Of a stretch of DNA of 64,000 nucleotides, positions 51,619-59,728 are shown piece after piece. Below the pieces are notes generated by a model. It made no database searches. It saw nothing but the letters and a program-made list of their open reading frames with translations, and was not told the DNA's origin. This stretch comes from AP-15 sp963832875 (lineage in GTDB: Bacteria; Pseudomonadota; Alphaproteobacteria; ATCC43930; CGMCC-115725). Position 1 is the first letter of the stretch. The number at the start of each line of letters is the position of its first letter. The stretch spans positions 62,001 through 126,000 of the forward strand of contig CAWHWB010000014.1 of assembly GCA_963832875.1 (NCBI GenBank), in the 5' to 3' direction. The position numbers were made by a program, and so were the translations under genes.

Positions 51619-53283
51619 TCAGGCCTCGCCGTAATGGACCCGGCGGAACTGGCGGGTCGGGATCAGATCGTCGATGTGGACGTCCCACAAGGTCGCGCCG
51701 CCGCGCTGCTGGTGCTCGCCGAACAAGCGTCCGAACTGGCCCAGCTCTGTTACCGTGGCGCCGTCAAGGCCAAAGCCGCGCGCGGTCGCGGCGAGGTCGC
51801 CACGGCCGTGGATCGCATGGTTCGGGTCGACATTGTTGGCGCGGAACTTGTGAGATTCGGCACCGTAGCCGCCATCGTTCAGGATGCAGATCAGGAGTTT
51901 GAGGCCGTGACGGCGCACCGTCTCCAATTCCTGGATGTGCTGATAGAGGCTGCCGTCGCCGTCGATCAGCAGCACCTTCTCCGAGCCGCGCGCCGCGGCG
52001 ACGCCGATTGCCGCCGACAGTCCCGAGCCGATAGCACCAAAATCGAGCGGGGTGTGATACTTGCCGGCCGGCCGCCCCTTCAGCTGGGTCATGCCAAAGC
52101 CGAAGCAATGACCGCCAGCGACGACGATGTCCCAGTCCTTGGGGATCGCCGCATCGAGCTCGCGCACCACCGGGCGAGGGTCGAGCGTCCCCGGCGTCAC
52201 CGCGAATTTCTTCGCGTCCGGGACATCGGCGGCGATCTTGGCGGCGACGGCGTTGCTGCGCCAACCCGGCCGGCGAATGCCGCGCTCCTGGAGCCGGCGC
52301 GTGATCGCCTCGGCGGTGGCGCGGGCGTCGGCGCGGATATGCAGATCGGCGGTCTTGAGCCCCTGCCACAGCCCGCGCGGGTTCGTGTCGATCTGCACCA
52401 CCTTGGCGTTCGGAAAGAGATAGCCGCCCTCGGTCGTGTAATGCCCGAGCCCGGCCCCGGCGCCGATCACCAGATCGCTGTCGGCGAAGAATTCGCGGGC
52501 GAGATCGCTCGAAAACGTGCCGGCGATGTCGAGCGCGAACGGGTTGCCATCGAACAGCCCCTTCGCCAGCAAGGTCGTCGCCAAGAGGGCGCCGCTCTCT
52601 TCGGCCAATGCCTCGAGCGCCTCCTTCGCCCCCGACCAGACCGCACCCCGCCCGCCGATCACCACCGGCCGCTCGGCGCGGGCGACCATTGCAGCAACCT
52701 CGTCGACCAGTGCCGGATCGGGCATCGCCACTTGTCGGCGCGGCACCAAATCGGTCGAGGGCGTGTAGTCGGGGAGGTACGGAAACGCCTCCTTCTGCAG
52801 GTCGAGCGGCACGCTAAGCACCACTGGGCGGCGCTCGGCGCGGGCGACGTAAAACGCCTCGCGGACATTGTCGAGTGCCCGGTCGATGGTGCGGATGGCC
52901 AAGAAATGCGCGCCGGTCGCCCGCGCCAGCGGCGCCTGGTCGATCTCCTGCATGTACCAGGAGGCGCCCACCGGCGCGTCGCCGGCAAAGACGACGAGCG
53001 GCGCATTGCCGCGCGCCGCCATGACCAGCGCCGTCATGATCTGGGTAAAGCCGGGGCCGCAGGTGACCGAGGCGACGCCGACCTTGCCGCCGGCGCGGGC
53101 ATAGGCGTCGGCCATCGCGACGGCGCAATGTTCGTGGCGGGCATGGATCAGGCGTACGCCCTCGTTGTCGGCCATCGCCGCCGCCCAATACATGTTGGCG
53201 TCGCCCATCAGGGTGAACAATGTGTCCACGCCCTCGGCCGCGAACGCCCGCGCTAATACGTCGGAGACTTGGTTGTCGCTCAT
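51619..53283 (-). CDS. Acetolactate synthase-like thiamine-diphosphate enzyme
   Basis: 554 residues from ATG 53283 with AAAGGA upstream. TPP-binding fold: GVDTLFTLMGDANMYWAAAM, HARHEHCAVAMADAYARAGG (catalytic Glu region), TCGPGFTQIMTALVMAARGN, VVIGGRGAVWSGAKEAL, and the C-terminal cofactor motif LLIDGDGSLYQHIQELETVRR with DGG. Similar to ilvB-like and to benzaldehyde-lyase-like enzymes; the reaction is not fixed by sequence. Its start overlaps the stop of a CoxG-like gene (ATGA), indicating coupled expression. Confidence 0.88.
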   Translation of the reverse strand: MSDNQVSDVLARAFAAEGVDTLFTLMGDANMYWAAAMADNEGVRLIHARHEHCAVAMADAYARAGGKVGVASVTCGPGFTQIMTALVMAARGNAPLVVFAGDAPVGASWYMQEIDQAPLARATGAHFLAIRTIDRALDNVREAFYVARAERRPVVLSVPLDLQKEAFPYLPDYTPSTDLVPRRQVAMPDPALVDEVAAMVARAERPVVIGGRGAVWSGAKEALEALAEESGALLATTLLAKGLFDGNPFALDIAGTFSSDLAREFFADSDLVIGAGAGLGHYTTEGGYLFPNAKVVQIDTNPRGLWQGLKTADLHIRADARATAEAITRRLQERGIRRPGWRSNAVAAKIAADVPDAKKFAVTPGTLDPRPVVRELDAAIPKDWDIVVAGGHCFGFGMTQLKGRPAGKYHTPLDFGAIGSGLSAAIGVAAARGSEKVLLIDGDGSLYQHIQELETVRRHGLKLLICILNDGGYGAESHKFRANNVDPNHAIHGRGDLAATARGFGLDGATVTELGQFGRLFGEHQQRGGATLWDVHIDDLIPTRQFRRVHYGEA

Positions 53284-53930
53284 CGTGCTTTTCCTTTGAA
53301 AAAGAGGTGCCGCAGCCAGCCGAGAAACGCCCGCCACAACAGCCCCGCGCCGTGCAATTCGGCGGCGGCCGACGGCGGCGCGGTCGGGCCCGCTTCACCC
53401 CCTCGCCCCGCCTCGCGGGGAGAGGGCTGGGGTGAGGGGCCTACCGCTTCTGCCTCGGGGTCCGGCGCCCGTTCGGCGGCGAGGCGGGCCATGTTGCCGG
53501 CGAATTCCGCCAACAGTGCGCGGGCGAGATGCACCCCACCGGCATTGGCGAAGGTTTCGAGCGGGCCGGTGACGTTGAAATTGCCCTCGACCTTCAAGAT
53601 CGTGGTCGCGGTCCCGCCGGCCATCACCACTCCCGAAGCCACCACCACGCCAGAGGCCAAGGCCCGCGAGGCGCCGCGCCCGTCGATGCCGCGCCCCGCG
53701 ATCGTGCAGCGCCGCTCTGCGTCGTCATAGGCGAGCTTCGCCTCGCCGCGGAAAATTGCCCGGGTCGGCCCGAATTTGACTTGGATCGTGCCCCGGTAGG
53801 CGCCATCCGCGCCGGAAGCGGTCAACGCGGCGCCGGGAATGCACGAGGCGACCAGCGCCGGGTCGCGCAGCAACGGCCACACGGTCTCGGGCGGCGATTC
53901 GATCCTGACCTCTTCGCGGAGCGAAATCAT
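53280..53930 (-). CDS. CoxG/SRPBCC family protein
   Basis: 216 residues. The first 145 form a CoxG-type START-like domain: RIESPPETVWPLLRDPALVA, SCIPGAALTASG, YRGTIQVKFGPTRAIFRGEA and SGVVVASGVVMAGGTATTIL. A C-terminal segment PSPQPSPREAGRGGEAGPT is encoded by a dispersed palindromic repeat, and the tail WRAFLGWLRHLFFKGKAR follows. CoxG anchors CO-dehydrogenase in Oligotropha; here it is paired with a TPP enzyme instead, so the role is uncertain. Confidence 0.82.
   Translation of the reverse strand: MISLREEVRIESPPETVWPLLRDPALVASCIPGAALTASGADGAYRGTIQVKFGPTRAIFRGEAKLAYDDAERRCTIAGRGIDGRGASRALASGVVVASGVVMAGGTATTILKVEGNFNVTGPLETFANAGGVHLARALLAEFAGNMARLAAERAPDPEAEAVGPSPQPSPREAGRGGEAGPTAPPSAAAELHGAGLLWRAFLGWLRHLFFKGKAR
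53393..53440. repeat. Dispersed palindromic repeat inside the CoxG-like gene
   Basis: Pattern TTCACCCCCTCGCCCCG..GCGGGGAGAGGGCTGGGGTGAGG with self-complementary arms. Shares its motif with 37523-37575 and 57652-57700. Unusually it lies in a coding frame and is translated into a Pro/Gly/Arg-rich linker. Confidence 0.65.
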
Positions 53931-54075
53931 CGGACGAGGCTAACCGCGATCGGCGGCATTTGTCGATCCGCGCGCCGGCGGGCGGCCGGTGCAAGCAAGA
54001 AGGCGGACGTTGCCCTTGACCCCGATCGTGGCCTGTCACACACTTGTCCACACACTCCAGGGAGCATTATCGCCA

Positions 54076-54657
54076 ATGATCTTCTATCCTGAAGAGAAAA
54101 TTGCCATATTCATCGACGGCGCCAACCTCTATTCGGCGGCTCGGGGTCTCGCGTTCGACATCGATTACAAACGGCTGCTCGACTTGTTCAGCACCAAGGG
54201 CCGGCTGATCCGGGCTTTCTATTATACCGCGCTGATCGAAGATCAGGAATATTCGCCGATCCGGCCGCTGGTCGATTGGCTCGACTATAATGGTTATGCG
54301 ATGGTGACCAAGCCGACCAAGGAGTTCACCGACGCGATGGGGCGCCGGCGGATCAAGGGCAACATGGACATCGAGCTGGCGATCGACATGCTCGAGATGG
54401 CGCAATACATCGATCACGCGGTCCTGTTCTCGGGCGACGGCGATTTCCGCCGGCTGGTCGAGGCGGTGCAGCGCCGCGGCGTGCGCGTTTCGGTGGCCTC
54501 GACGATCCGTTCCTCGCCGCCGATGGTGTCGGACGATCTGCGCCGCCAGGCCGACAATTTCATCGAGCTGCAGGATCTGGCGCCGAGCATCATGCGCAAT
54601 CACCATTCCCGCGATGAGTTGCCGCGGCCGCGCTCAGAACCCGTCGAGGAGGCGTGA
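54076..54657 (+). CDS. LabA/DUF88-type NYN domain protein
   Basis: 193 residues from ATG 54076, with AGGGAGC upstream. NYN/PIN-like nuclease fold: KIAIFIDGANLYSAARGLAF (first Asp), KGNMDIELAIDMLEMAQYID (second Asp) and VLFSGDGDFRRLVEAVQRRG (third acidic). These residues are the expected metal site of a predicted endoribonuclease. The stop overlaps the GTG start of the next gene by 4 bases. RNA target unknown. Confidence 0.9.
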   Translation: MIFYPEEKIAIFIDGANLYSAARGLAFDIDYKRLLDLFSTKGRLIRAFYYTALIEDQEYSPIRPLVDWLDYNGYAMVTKPTKEFTDAMGRRRIKGNMDIELAIDMLEMAQYIDHAVLFSGDGDFRRLVEAVQRRGVRVSVASTIRSSPPMVSDDLRRQADNFIELQDLAPSIMRNHHSRDELPRPRSEPVEEA

Positions 54658-55361
54658 GCGCCGAGGTTCCAGCCGAGGTTCCAACGGCGCCGGCCCCAGC
54701 GGCGCCGCCCGCGGCGTTGCTGGGCAAGGTGACGCTGCCCGCCCGCGACTGCCCGCTCTGTCCGCGCCTGGCCGCGTTTCGCGCGGCGCAGCGGGCCGCG
54801 CACCCGGATTGGCACAATGCACCGGTCCCGCCGTTTGGCGACGATCGCGCCGAACTCTTGATCGTCGGGCTGGCGCCGGGGCTCAAAGGCGCCAACCGCA
54901 CCGGACGCCCGTTCACCGGCGATCATGCCGGTGGGCTGCTCTATGCGACACTGCGAAAATTCGCGCTCGCCGAGGGCGAATACGACGCCCGCCCCGATGA
55001 CGGGCTGGCGCTCGTCCGGGCGCGGATCACCAATGCGGTGCGCTGCGTGCCGCCGCAGAACCGGCCGATGCCCGGCGAGATCGCCGCCTGCCGCAGCTTC
55101 CTCTCCGCCGAGATCGCCGCGCTGCCGCGGCTGCGGGCGATATTGGCGCTGGGTGCGATCGCCCACGGCGCGGTGCTGATGGCACTCGGCCAGCGTCGCG
55201 CGTCCTTTGCTTTCGCGCATGGCGCACTCTACGACCTGCCCGACGGCAGGCTGCTCGCCGACAGCTATCATTGCTCGCGCCTCAACACCAACACCGGAAG
55301 GCTGAGCACGGCGATGTTCGAGTCGGTGTTCGCGGCCGTCTTGGATCGGCTCGCTCGCTGA
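54654..55361 (+). CDS. Uracil-DNA glycosylase, family 5 (UDGb type)
   Basis: 235 residues from GTG 54654 in the GTGA overlap with the NYN gene. Features: RDCPLCPRLAAFR and NAVRCVPPQNRPMP (cluster Cys pattern), LIVGLAPGLKGANRTGRPF, then TGDHAGGLLY, and the C-terminal ADSYHCSRLNTNTGRL with the family's catalytic His/Asn region. It excises uracil and related lesions; family 5 enzymes carry a [4Fe-4S] cluster. An Ala/Pro-rich 20-residue extension opens the protein. Confidence 0.9.
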   Translation: MSAEVPAEVPTAPAPAAPPAALLGKVTLPARDCPLCPRLAAFRAAQRAAHPDWHNAPVPPFGDDRAELLIVGLAPGLKGANRTGRPFTGDHAGGLLYATLRKFALAEGEYDARPDDGLALVRARITNAVRCVPPQNRPMPGEIAACRSFLSAEIAALPRLRAILALGAIAHGAVLMALGQRRASFAFAHGALYDLPDGRLLADSYHCSRLNTNTGRLSTAMFESVFAAVLDRLAR

Positions 55362-55554
55362 CGGTTAGACTCGATAAAAGCTCCGGTGAACTCGCTCGAC
55401 CCCTTGGCCAGCCGAAATCGGGGTTGCCGGCGGCGGAGCGATGCGCGCCACGCATGCCTCTGCGGCGAAATGGCCGGCATTTTGCGATTGATTCGCAGCG
55501 CCGACCCGTGCACGGTGCGAAAAGTTCGCATTCGCAGTCCGCTTGGAGTTCTCG

Positions 55555-55881
55555 ATGCGTCGTTTCGCCTGGGCTGCCGCAGTGCTGGCGCTGGCCGCCG
55601 CGTCTCCCGCTCTCGCCGACAATCCCAGCTTTTCGATCGCGCTCAAGAACAACCAGTTCGTCCCGAGCGAGATCACCGTCCCCGCCGGGGTCAAGGTCGA
55701 GCTGGTAGTCAGCAACGACAATTCGACCCCGTCCGAATTTGAAAGCACCCAACTGCACCGCGAGCAGGTCGTAACCGCAGGCCAGAAAATCATCGTGTTC
55801 GTCGGACCACTCGATCCGGGCAGCTATGAGTTCTTCGACGATTTCCACCCGCAGACCCGCGGTCATCTGATCGTCAAATAA
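55555..55881 (+). CDS. Periplasmic cupredoxin-domain protein (iron uptake associated)
   Basis: 108 residues from ATG 55555 (GGAG 8 bases upstream). Signal peptide RRFAWAAAVLALAAASPALA cut after ALA. The mature domain is a cupredoxin fold: SFSIALKNNQFVPSEITVPA, EFESTQLHREQVVTAGQKII and YEFFDDFHPQTRGHLIVK, matching the cupredoxin_1/EfeO-like family located near Ftr1 permeases. The gene lies 35 bp before FTR1, so it likely delivers or oxidises iron for it. Cu-ligand residues are not fully conserved. Confidence 0.85.
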   Translation: MRRFAWAAAVLALAAASPALADNPSFSIALKNNQFVPSEITVPAGVKVELVVSNDNSTPSEFESTQLHREQVVTAGQKIIVFVGPLDPGSYEFFDDFHPQTRGHLIVK

Positions 55882-55907
55882 AGCACCCGTCTGATCGCCA
55901 AATAGAA
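55867..55907. repeat. Partial duplication of the cupredoxin gene's 3' end
   Basis: CTGATCGTCAAATAAA at 55867 recurs as CTGATCGCCAAATAGA at 55891, start to start 24 bp apart, including the stop. It looks like a short local duplication. No function can be seen. Confidence 0.5.
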
Positions 55908-55916
55908 AGAACCGGC

Positions 55917-56762
55917 ATGCTGGCGACCGCTATCATCGTCTTCCGCGAAGTCCTCGAAGCGTCCCTCGTCGTCGGCATCGTGCTGGCGGCGAGCCGCGGC
56001 GTGCCGCGCCGCGGCGTCTGGGTCAGCGGCGGGGTCGCCGCCGGCGTTCTCGGCGCCTCGCTCGTCGCCGCCTGCGCCGGTCTCATAGCCGCGGCGGTCA
56101 ACGGCATCGGGCAGGAGCTGTTCAACGCTGCGATCCTGTTTACCGCCGTGGCGATGCTGGGCTGGCACAATGTGTGGATGAACCGGCACGGGCGCGAACT
56201 GGCCTCGGCCGCGGCCACTCTCGGCAAGGCGGTAGCGGGTGGCAGCCGGCCGCTCTATGCGCTGGCGCTGGTGGTCGGCATCGCGGTCTTGCGCGAAGGT
56301 TCCGAAATAGTCCTGTTCCTGTACGGCATTGCGATCGCCTCGGGAGCCGGCGGGCTCTCCATGTTGGCCGGCGGCATCCTCGGGCTCGCCGGCGGCGCCG
56401 CGCTCGGAGCTTTGATCTATCTCGGGCTTCTCGCGATTCCGTTGCGCCGGCTATTTACTGTCACCAGCTGGCTCATTCTGCTGCTGGCTGCCGGCATGGC
56501 CTCGCAGGGTGCGGCCTTTCTGATGCAGGCGAACCTATTGCCCGCACTCGGCAACAATGTGTGGGACACCTCCTCGATCCTGACCGAGAACAGCATGCTC
56601 GGGCTGGTGCTGCATGTGCTGATCGGCTATTCGGCGCAGCCGGCGGGGATTCAGGTGGTGTTTTATCTCGCCACCATTCTGGTCATCGGCGCATTGATGC
56701 GCGTACTCGGGCGCGCGCCGACGAGGCCGGCGGGCCGGCCGGCGGCGCCGGCTTCGATCTGA
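55917..56762 (+). CDS. FTR1-family iron permease
   Basis: 281 residues, seven predicted membrane helices. The two REXXE motifs are REVLEASLVVGIVLAA (residues about 10-25) and VLREGSEIVLFLYG, as expected of Ftr1/EfeU. It transports ferric iron across the inner membrane with a periplasmic partner. No EfeB peroxidase is adjacent; the next gene encodes another exported protein. Confidence 0.92.
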   Translation: MLATAIIVFREVLEASLVVGIVLAASRGVPRRGVWVSGGVAAGVLGASLVAACAGLIAAAVNGIGQELFNAAILFTAVAMLGWHNVWMNRHGRELASAAATLGKAVAGGSRPLYALALVVGIAVLREGSEIVLFLYGIAIASGAGGLSMLAGGILGLAGGAALGALIYLGLLAIPLRRLFTVTSWLILLLAAGMASQGAAFLMQANLLPALGNNVWDTSSILTENSMLGLVLHVLIGYSAQPAGIQVVFYLATILVIGALMRVLGRAPTRPAGRPAAPASI

Positions 56763-56858
56763 CCGTCTTTCCGAACCCTCCCACCTCCGCTGCCCCACTT
56801 CCGTGGCCCGCGTCGGTTTTGCCGATCCCCCCGGCGGGCGTTTTGGACGGAGGTGCGA

Positions 56859-57617
56859 ATGCGCTGCATTAGCGCTTTATGTCTGATCGCCGGCGCAGTT
56901 TTGAGCCTGGCCGCCGTTGTCCCCGCCAAGGCCGATTTCAAGGTCGAGCAGCCCGACGCCGAAGCCGGCGAGATGGCGATCGAGCCGCTCGGCGACATCG
57001 GCCATGATCCGCTCGGCGCGCACAACAGCGAAGTGAGCTTTACCCAAGAAATGGAATACGGTGTCAACGGCTTTTGGCAAACCGAGCTCGAGCTCGAACA
57101 GGAGCGCCCCGCCGGGCCCGACCATTCGGTCAATTTCAGCCAGGTCACCTCGGAGAACATCTTTCAGTTTACCCCGCGCGGCGAATATTGGGCCGATGCC
57201 GGGTTCTTTGCCGAGTTCGGCAAGACCACGCTGCCGCAGACCCCCAACGAAACCACCTTCGGGCCGATCTTCCGCAAGGAAATCTTCGGCACGATCGACA
57301 CCGTCAACCTGTTCATGGAAAAGGACATCGGCAATTACGCCTCGGGGCGGCCGGAGTTTTTGTACGCGTGGGAAACGCGCCTCGACCTCGGCACCCCGGT
57401 CGAGCCCGGCTTTCAGGCCTATGGCGAGCCGAGCAGCTTCACCGGCTACAATTCGGGCTGGCCGCAGGACAATCGCATCGGCCCGCAGCTGTTCGGCACC
57501 ATCATTCAGCTGGGCCCCGGCAGCCTCAAATGGAACGGCGGCATCCTGTTCGGCGTGACCCATGCCTCACCCCGCGAAACCCTGCGCTGGCAGGCCGAGT
57601 ACGAAATCCATTTCTGA
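56859..57617 (+). CDS. Secreted protein of the iron-uptake cluster, function unknown
   Basis: 252 residues from ATG 56859 (ACGGAGG upstream; GTG 56853 is also open). Signal peptide CISALCLIAGAVLSLAAVVP with cleavage near AKA. Alternating hydrophobic/charged strands (SEVSFTQEMEYGVNGFWQTE, WKWNGG-type repeats such as LKWNGGILFGVTHA, and the C-terminal LRWQAEYEIHF) suggest a beta-rich periplasmic or outer-membrane protein. No conserved family is recognised with certainty. Next to FTR1 and the cupredoxin gene, so probably part of the same iron system. Confidence 0.65.
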   Translation: MRCISALCLIAGAVLSLAAVVPAKADFKVEQPDAEAGEMAIEPLGDIGHDPLGAHNSEVSFTQEMEYGVNGFWQTELELEQERPAGPDHSVNFSQVTSENIFQFTPRGEYWADAGFFAEFGKTTLPQTPNETTFGPIFRKEIFGTIDTVNLFMEKDIGNYASGRPEFLYAWETRLDLGTPVEPGFQAYGEPSSFTGYNSGWPQDNRIGPQLFGTIIQLGPGSLKWNGGILFGVTHASPRETLRWQAEYEIHF

Positions 57618-58005
57618 TCCGTTTCCAGAGGAATTTCATCCCGCTCGGCTTCTCCTTCACAATCCTCTCACCCAATGGAGGAGAGGGAAGGGTAAGGAAG
57701 TTTGCCCGCGTCCGATGCAACCTGAGCGAGATCCAGCCTAACCCGGCTCGGACTGTTCCCGCTCGGCGCAAATCTCGGCGCCGTCCGCCAGACTGGGCTA
57801 CGCTGGCAGCGCTGTCTCGGCGCCCTCGAACGGGTCGCCGCCGGCCTCGACTCACCGTACGGCGACGCGGAGGGGCGGCCGGTAGTGGTTGAACCTCAGC
57901 GCCGGTTGTCCTCCATGCCCGTCGGAATCAAAGACTTTCGGGAAAATCCCTTGAGCCAGCCCGATCAAAGGGTTATCGTCCCCGTAAGATATAACCGGAA
58001 CGCAA
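57618..58005. other. 388-bp region with a dispersed repeat and no gene
   Basis: Contains the third copy of the CCTCTC/GAGAGG palindrome (57652-57700, e.g. CCTCTCACCCAATGGAGGAG). Downstream of that, no gene or clear promoter is recognised before the recombinase remnant. Confidence 0.55.
57652..57700. repeat. Dispersed palindromic repeat, third copy
   Basis: CCTTCACAATCCTCTC.. and GGAGAGGGAAGGGTAAGG form imperfect inverted arms, following the iron-uptake genes by about 35 bp. It matches the pattern at 37523-37575 and 53393-53440. Confidence 0.55.
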
Positions 58006-58569
58006 CTGCAAAACCGCCGTCTCGGCTTTGCCCGAGTCAGCACCCATGGGCAGACGCTCGACGCGCAGCTTGAGCAGCTACGCGGCGCGGGCTGCATCAA
58101 GATTTACCGCGAGAAGGTGACGGGGGCGCACAACGACCGCCGCGAGTTTCTGAAAATGCTCAATGGCGTCGCCGCCGGCGACGTGGTAACGGTGACGCGC
58201 ATCGACCGTGTTGCGCGCAGCACCTTCGACCTGTTCGCCATCGTCAAGCAAATCGTGGACGCCAAGGCGCAATTCCGTCCGGTGGCGGAGCCGTGGGCCG
58301 ACACCGGCGCCAGCACCGGGCCGCTGACGCTGGCCGTGCTTGACGGCTTGGCCGACGTAGAGCGCGATCTTATCCGCACCCGCATCGCAGAGGGCCGCGA
58401 CCGCGCAAAGCGGCGCGGGCAGCACATGGGTCGACCCTCGCGATTGACGGACGCGCAAAAAGCAGAGGGCCGGCGACGGCGGGCGCAGGGCGCGACGCTT
58501 GCGGAACTCGCCCGCAGCTACGATGTCAGCCGCAGCACGAATTTGCGGCTAGCCGACCGACATGCCTGA
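58006..58569 (+). pseudogene. Serine recombinase/invertase gene without a standard start
   Basis: Codons from 58021 read LGFARVSTHGQTLDAQLEQL (catalytic Ser and the N-terminal Tyr/Arg region), then REKVTGAHNDRREFLKML, VVTVTRIDRVARSTFDLF, GLADVERDLIRTRIAEGRDRA and a C-terminal helix-turn-helix (TLAELARSYDVSRST). Upstream in frame is a stop at 57985; only CTG 58006 or GTG 58117 could begin translation, and GTG 58117 would omit the catalytic Ser. The end is also altered (NLRLADRHA). Most likely a decayed resolvase. Confidence 0.75.
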
Positions 58570-59206
58570 AACGCCACAATCGACCTCGAAATCTTCTGCG
58601 GGCATTCGAGCGTTTATCTCATTTGTGGACGCTCAGAGTTTGACCCAAAATGAATTGGGTGATTTCAGTATCTTGTGTTATCTGTCTAGGTGGAAAGCTG
58701 GATAGGATCGCAAGATGTAGACCGAAATTAGTCAACCGCAGTATCGCCGCGAAGGTCTTCGCTACGCAAGCGACGTCACCGATGCGGAATGGAGGCAGAT
58801 TGAGGCGTTGTTGCCGCCGGCAAAAAGTTAGGGCGGCCGCGCACGACGACATTGCGCGAGGTGGTCAATGCCCTGCGGTACCGGTTGACGACAGGCTGTC
58901 AATGGCGGTTGCTGCCCAAGGAGTTTCCGCCATTTTCGACGGTCCAGCGGTTTTTCTACCGGTTGGCGGGACGAAGGGTTGTGGCCGACGATCAATCACT
59001 CTCTGGTGATGCGGACCCGCGAGGCGGCCGGCCGCGAAGCCAGCCCCAGCGCCGGAGTGATCGACAGCCAATCGGTCAAGACCACCGAAACCGCCGGTCC
59101 GCGCGGCTATGATGCCGGCCAAAAGATCAACGGGCGCAAACGCCACATTCTCACCGACACCAACGGCTTGCTGGTCGGGGCGGTGGTTCACCCTGCCAAC
59201 ATCCAG

Positions 59207-59229
59207 AGCCTGCCCCGGCGCAGGCCGGG
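59207..59229. repeat. 23-bp palindromic insert 1 in the transposase
   Basis: AGCCTGCCCCGGCGCAGGCCGG interrupts the codons between HPANIQ and DRDGAALVLAAT, where related transposases read straight through. GGCCTGCG/CGCAGGCC-like arms give a small hairpin. It shares its first 8 bases with the reverse complement of insert 2. Confidence 0.7.
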
Positions 59230-59295
59230 GACCGTGACGGCGCTGCGCTGGTGTTGGCCGCCACTCGCTATCTCTACCCTTGGCTGCGGCATGTC

Positions 59296-59318
59296 CCCCG
59301 CTTTCGCGAGGGCAGGCT
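59296..59318. repeat. 23-bp palindromic insert 2 in the transposase
   Basis: CCCCGCTTTCGCGAGGGCAG interrupts the codons between LRHV and FADGAYSGAK. The CGCTTTCGCG core matches the REP-like pair at 24831-24910. Length equals insert 1, 23 bp, so each shifts the frame by 2. Confidence 0.7.
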
Positions 59319-59728
59319 TTTGCCGACGGGGCCTATAGCGGGGCCAAGCTCGATATCGCGCTCCCCAAAATCGGCCGGTGGACACCTTGAGATCGTCAAG
59401 CGCTCCGATGCCGTCACCGGGCTTGTCGTGCTGCCGCGGCGCTGGGTGGTCGAGCGCACCTTTGCCTGGCTCAACCGAAACCGACGACTCGCCAAAGACT
59501 TTGAAGCCATTTGGAAAAGCGCTCTGGCATGGCTGTTCCTCGCCAGCGCCAAGCTACCAATGCGGCGCCTTGGCGGAACTGTACAGTCAACGGTTGTAAT
59601 ATGGGTCAAACTCTAAGCAATTAAAGCTCCCGCGGCGCTCCAAAGCGATCTTCGCCGTCCAACTGGCGTCTCGTTCTCTTGGTCATGGTCAGCTCCGTCT
59701 AGCAGGACCGAACGGCCTAGGCTCCAAT

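Larger units (their letters stand above)
58635..59614. mobile_element. Degenerate IS5-family insertion sequence
   Basis: Ends are perfect 13-bp inverted repeats AGAGTTTGACCCA (58635-58647) and TGGGTCAAACTCT (59602-59614). Length 980 bp. The content is a broken DDE transposase of the IS5 type. No exact target duplication: left flank GCTC, right flank AAGC. It lies between a dead recombinase and a dead endonuclease-like gene. Confidence 0.85.
58715..59616 (+). pseudogene. IS5-family transposase, multiply disrupted
   Basis: Recognisable in pieces: REGLRYASDVTDAEWRQIEA (after ATG-TAG at 58715-58720), ALRYRLTTGCQWRLLPKEFP, GVIDSQSVKTTETAGPRGYD, INGRKRHILTDTNGLLVGAV and VVLPRRWVVERTFAWLNRNR. Defects are TAG at 58718, a frameshift with TAG near 58828, frame changes around 58960-58980, two 23-bp insertions at 59207-59229 and 59296-59318, and an extra C near 59387. 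Not functional. Confidence 0.85.

Noticed and set aside
37523..57700. The three CCTCTC/GAGAGG palindromes as a CRISPR array
   Set aside because: Only three scattered copies, no regular spacing, no spacers and no cas genes.
58718..58720. TAG directly after ATG in the transposase as a recoded codon
   Set aside because: The gene has several other stops and frameshifts, so it is plainly dead.
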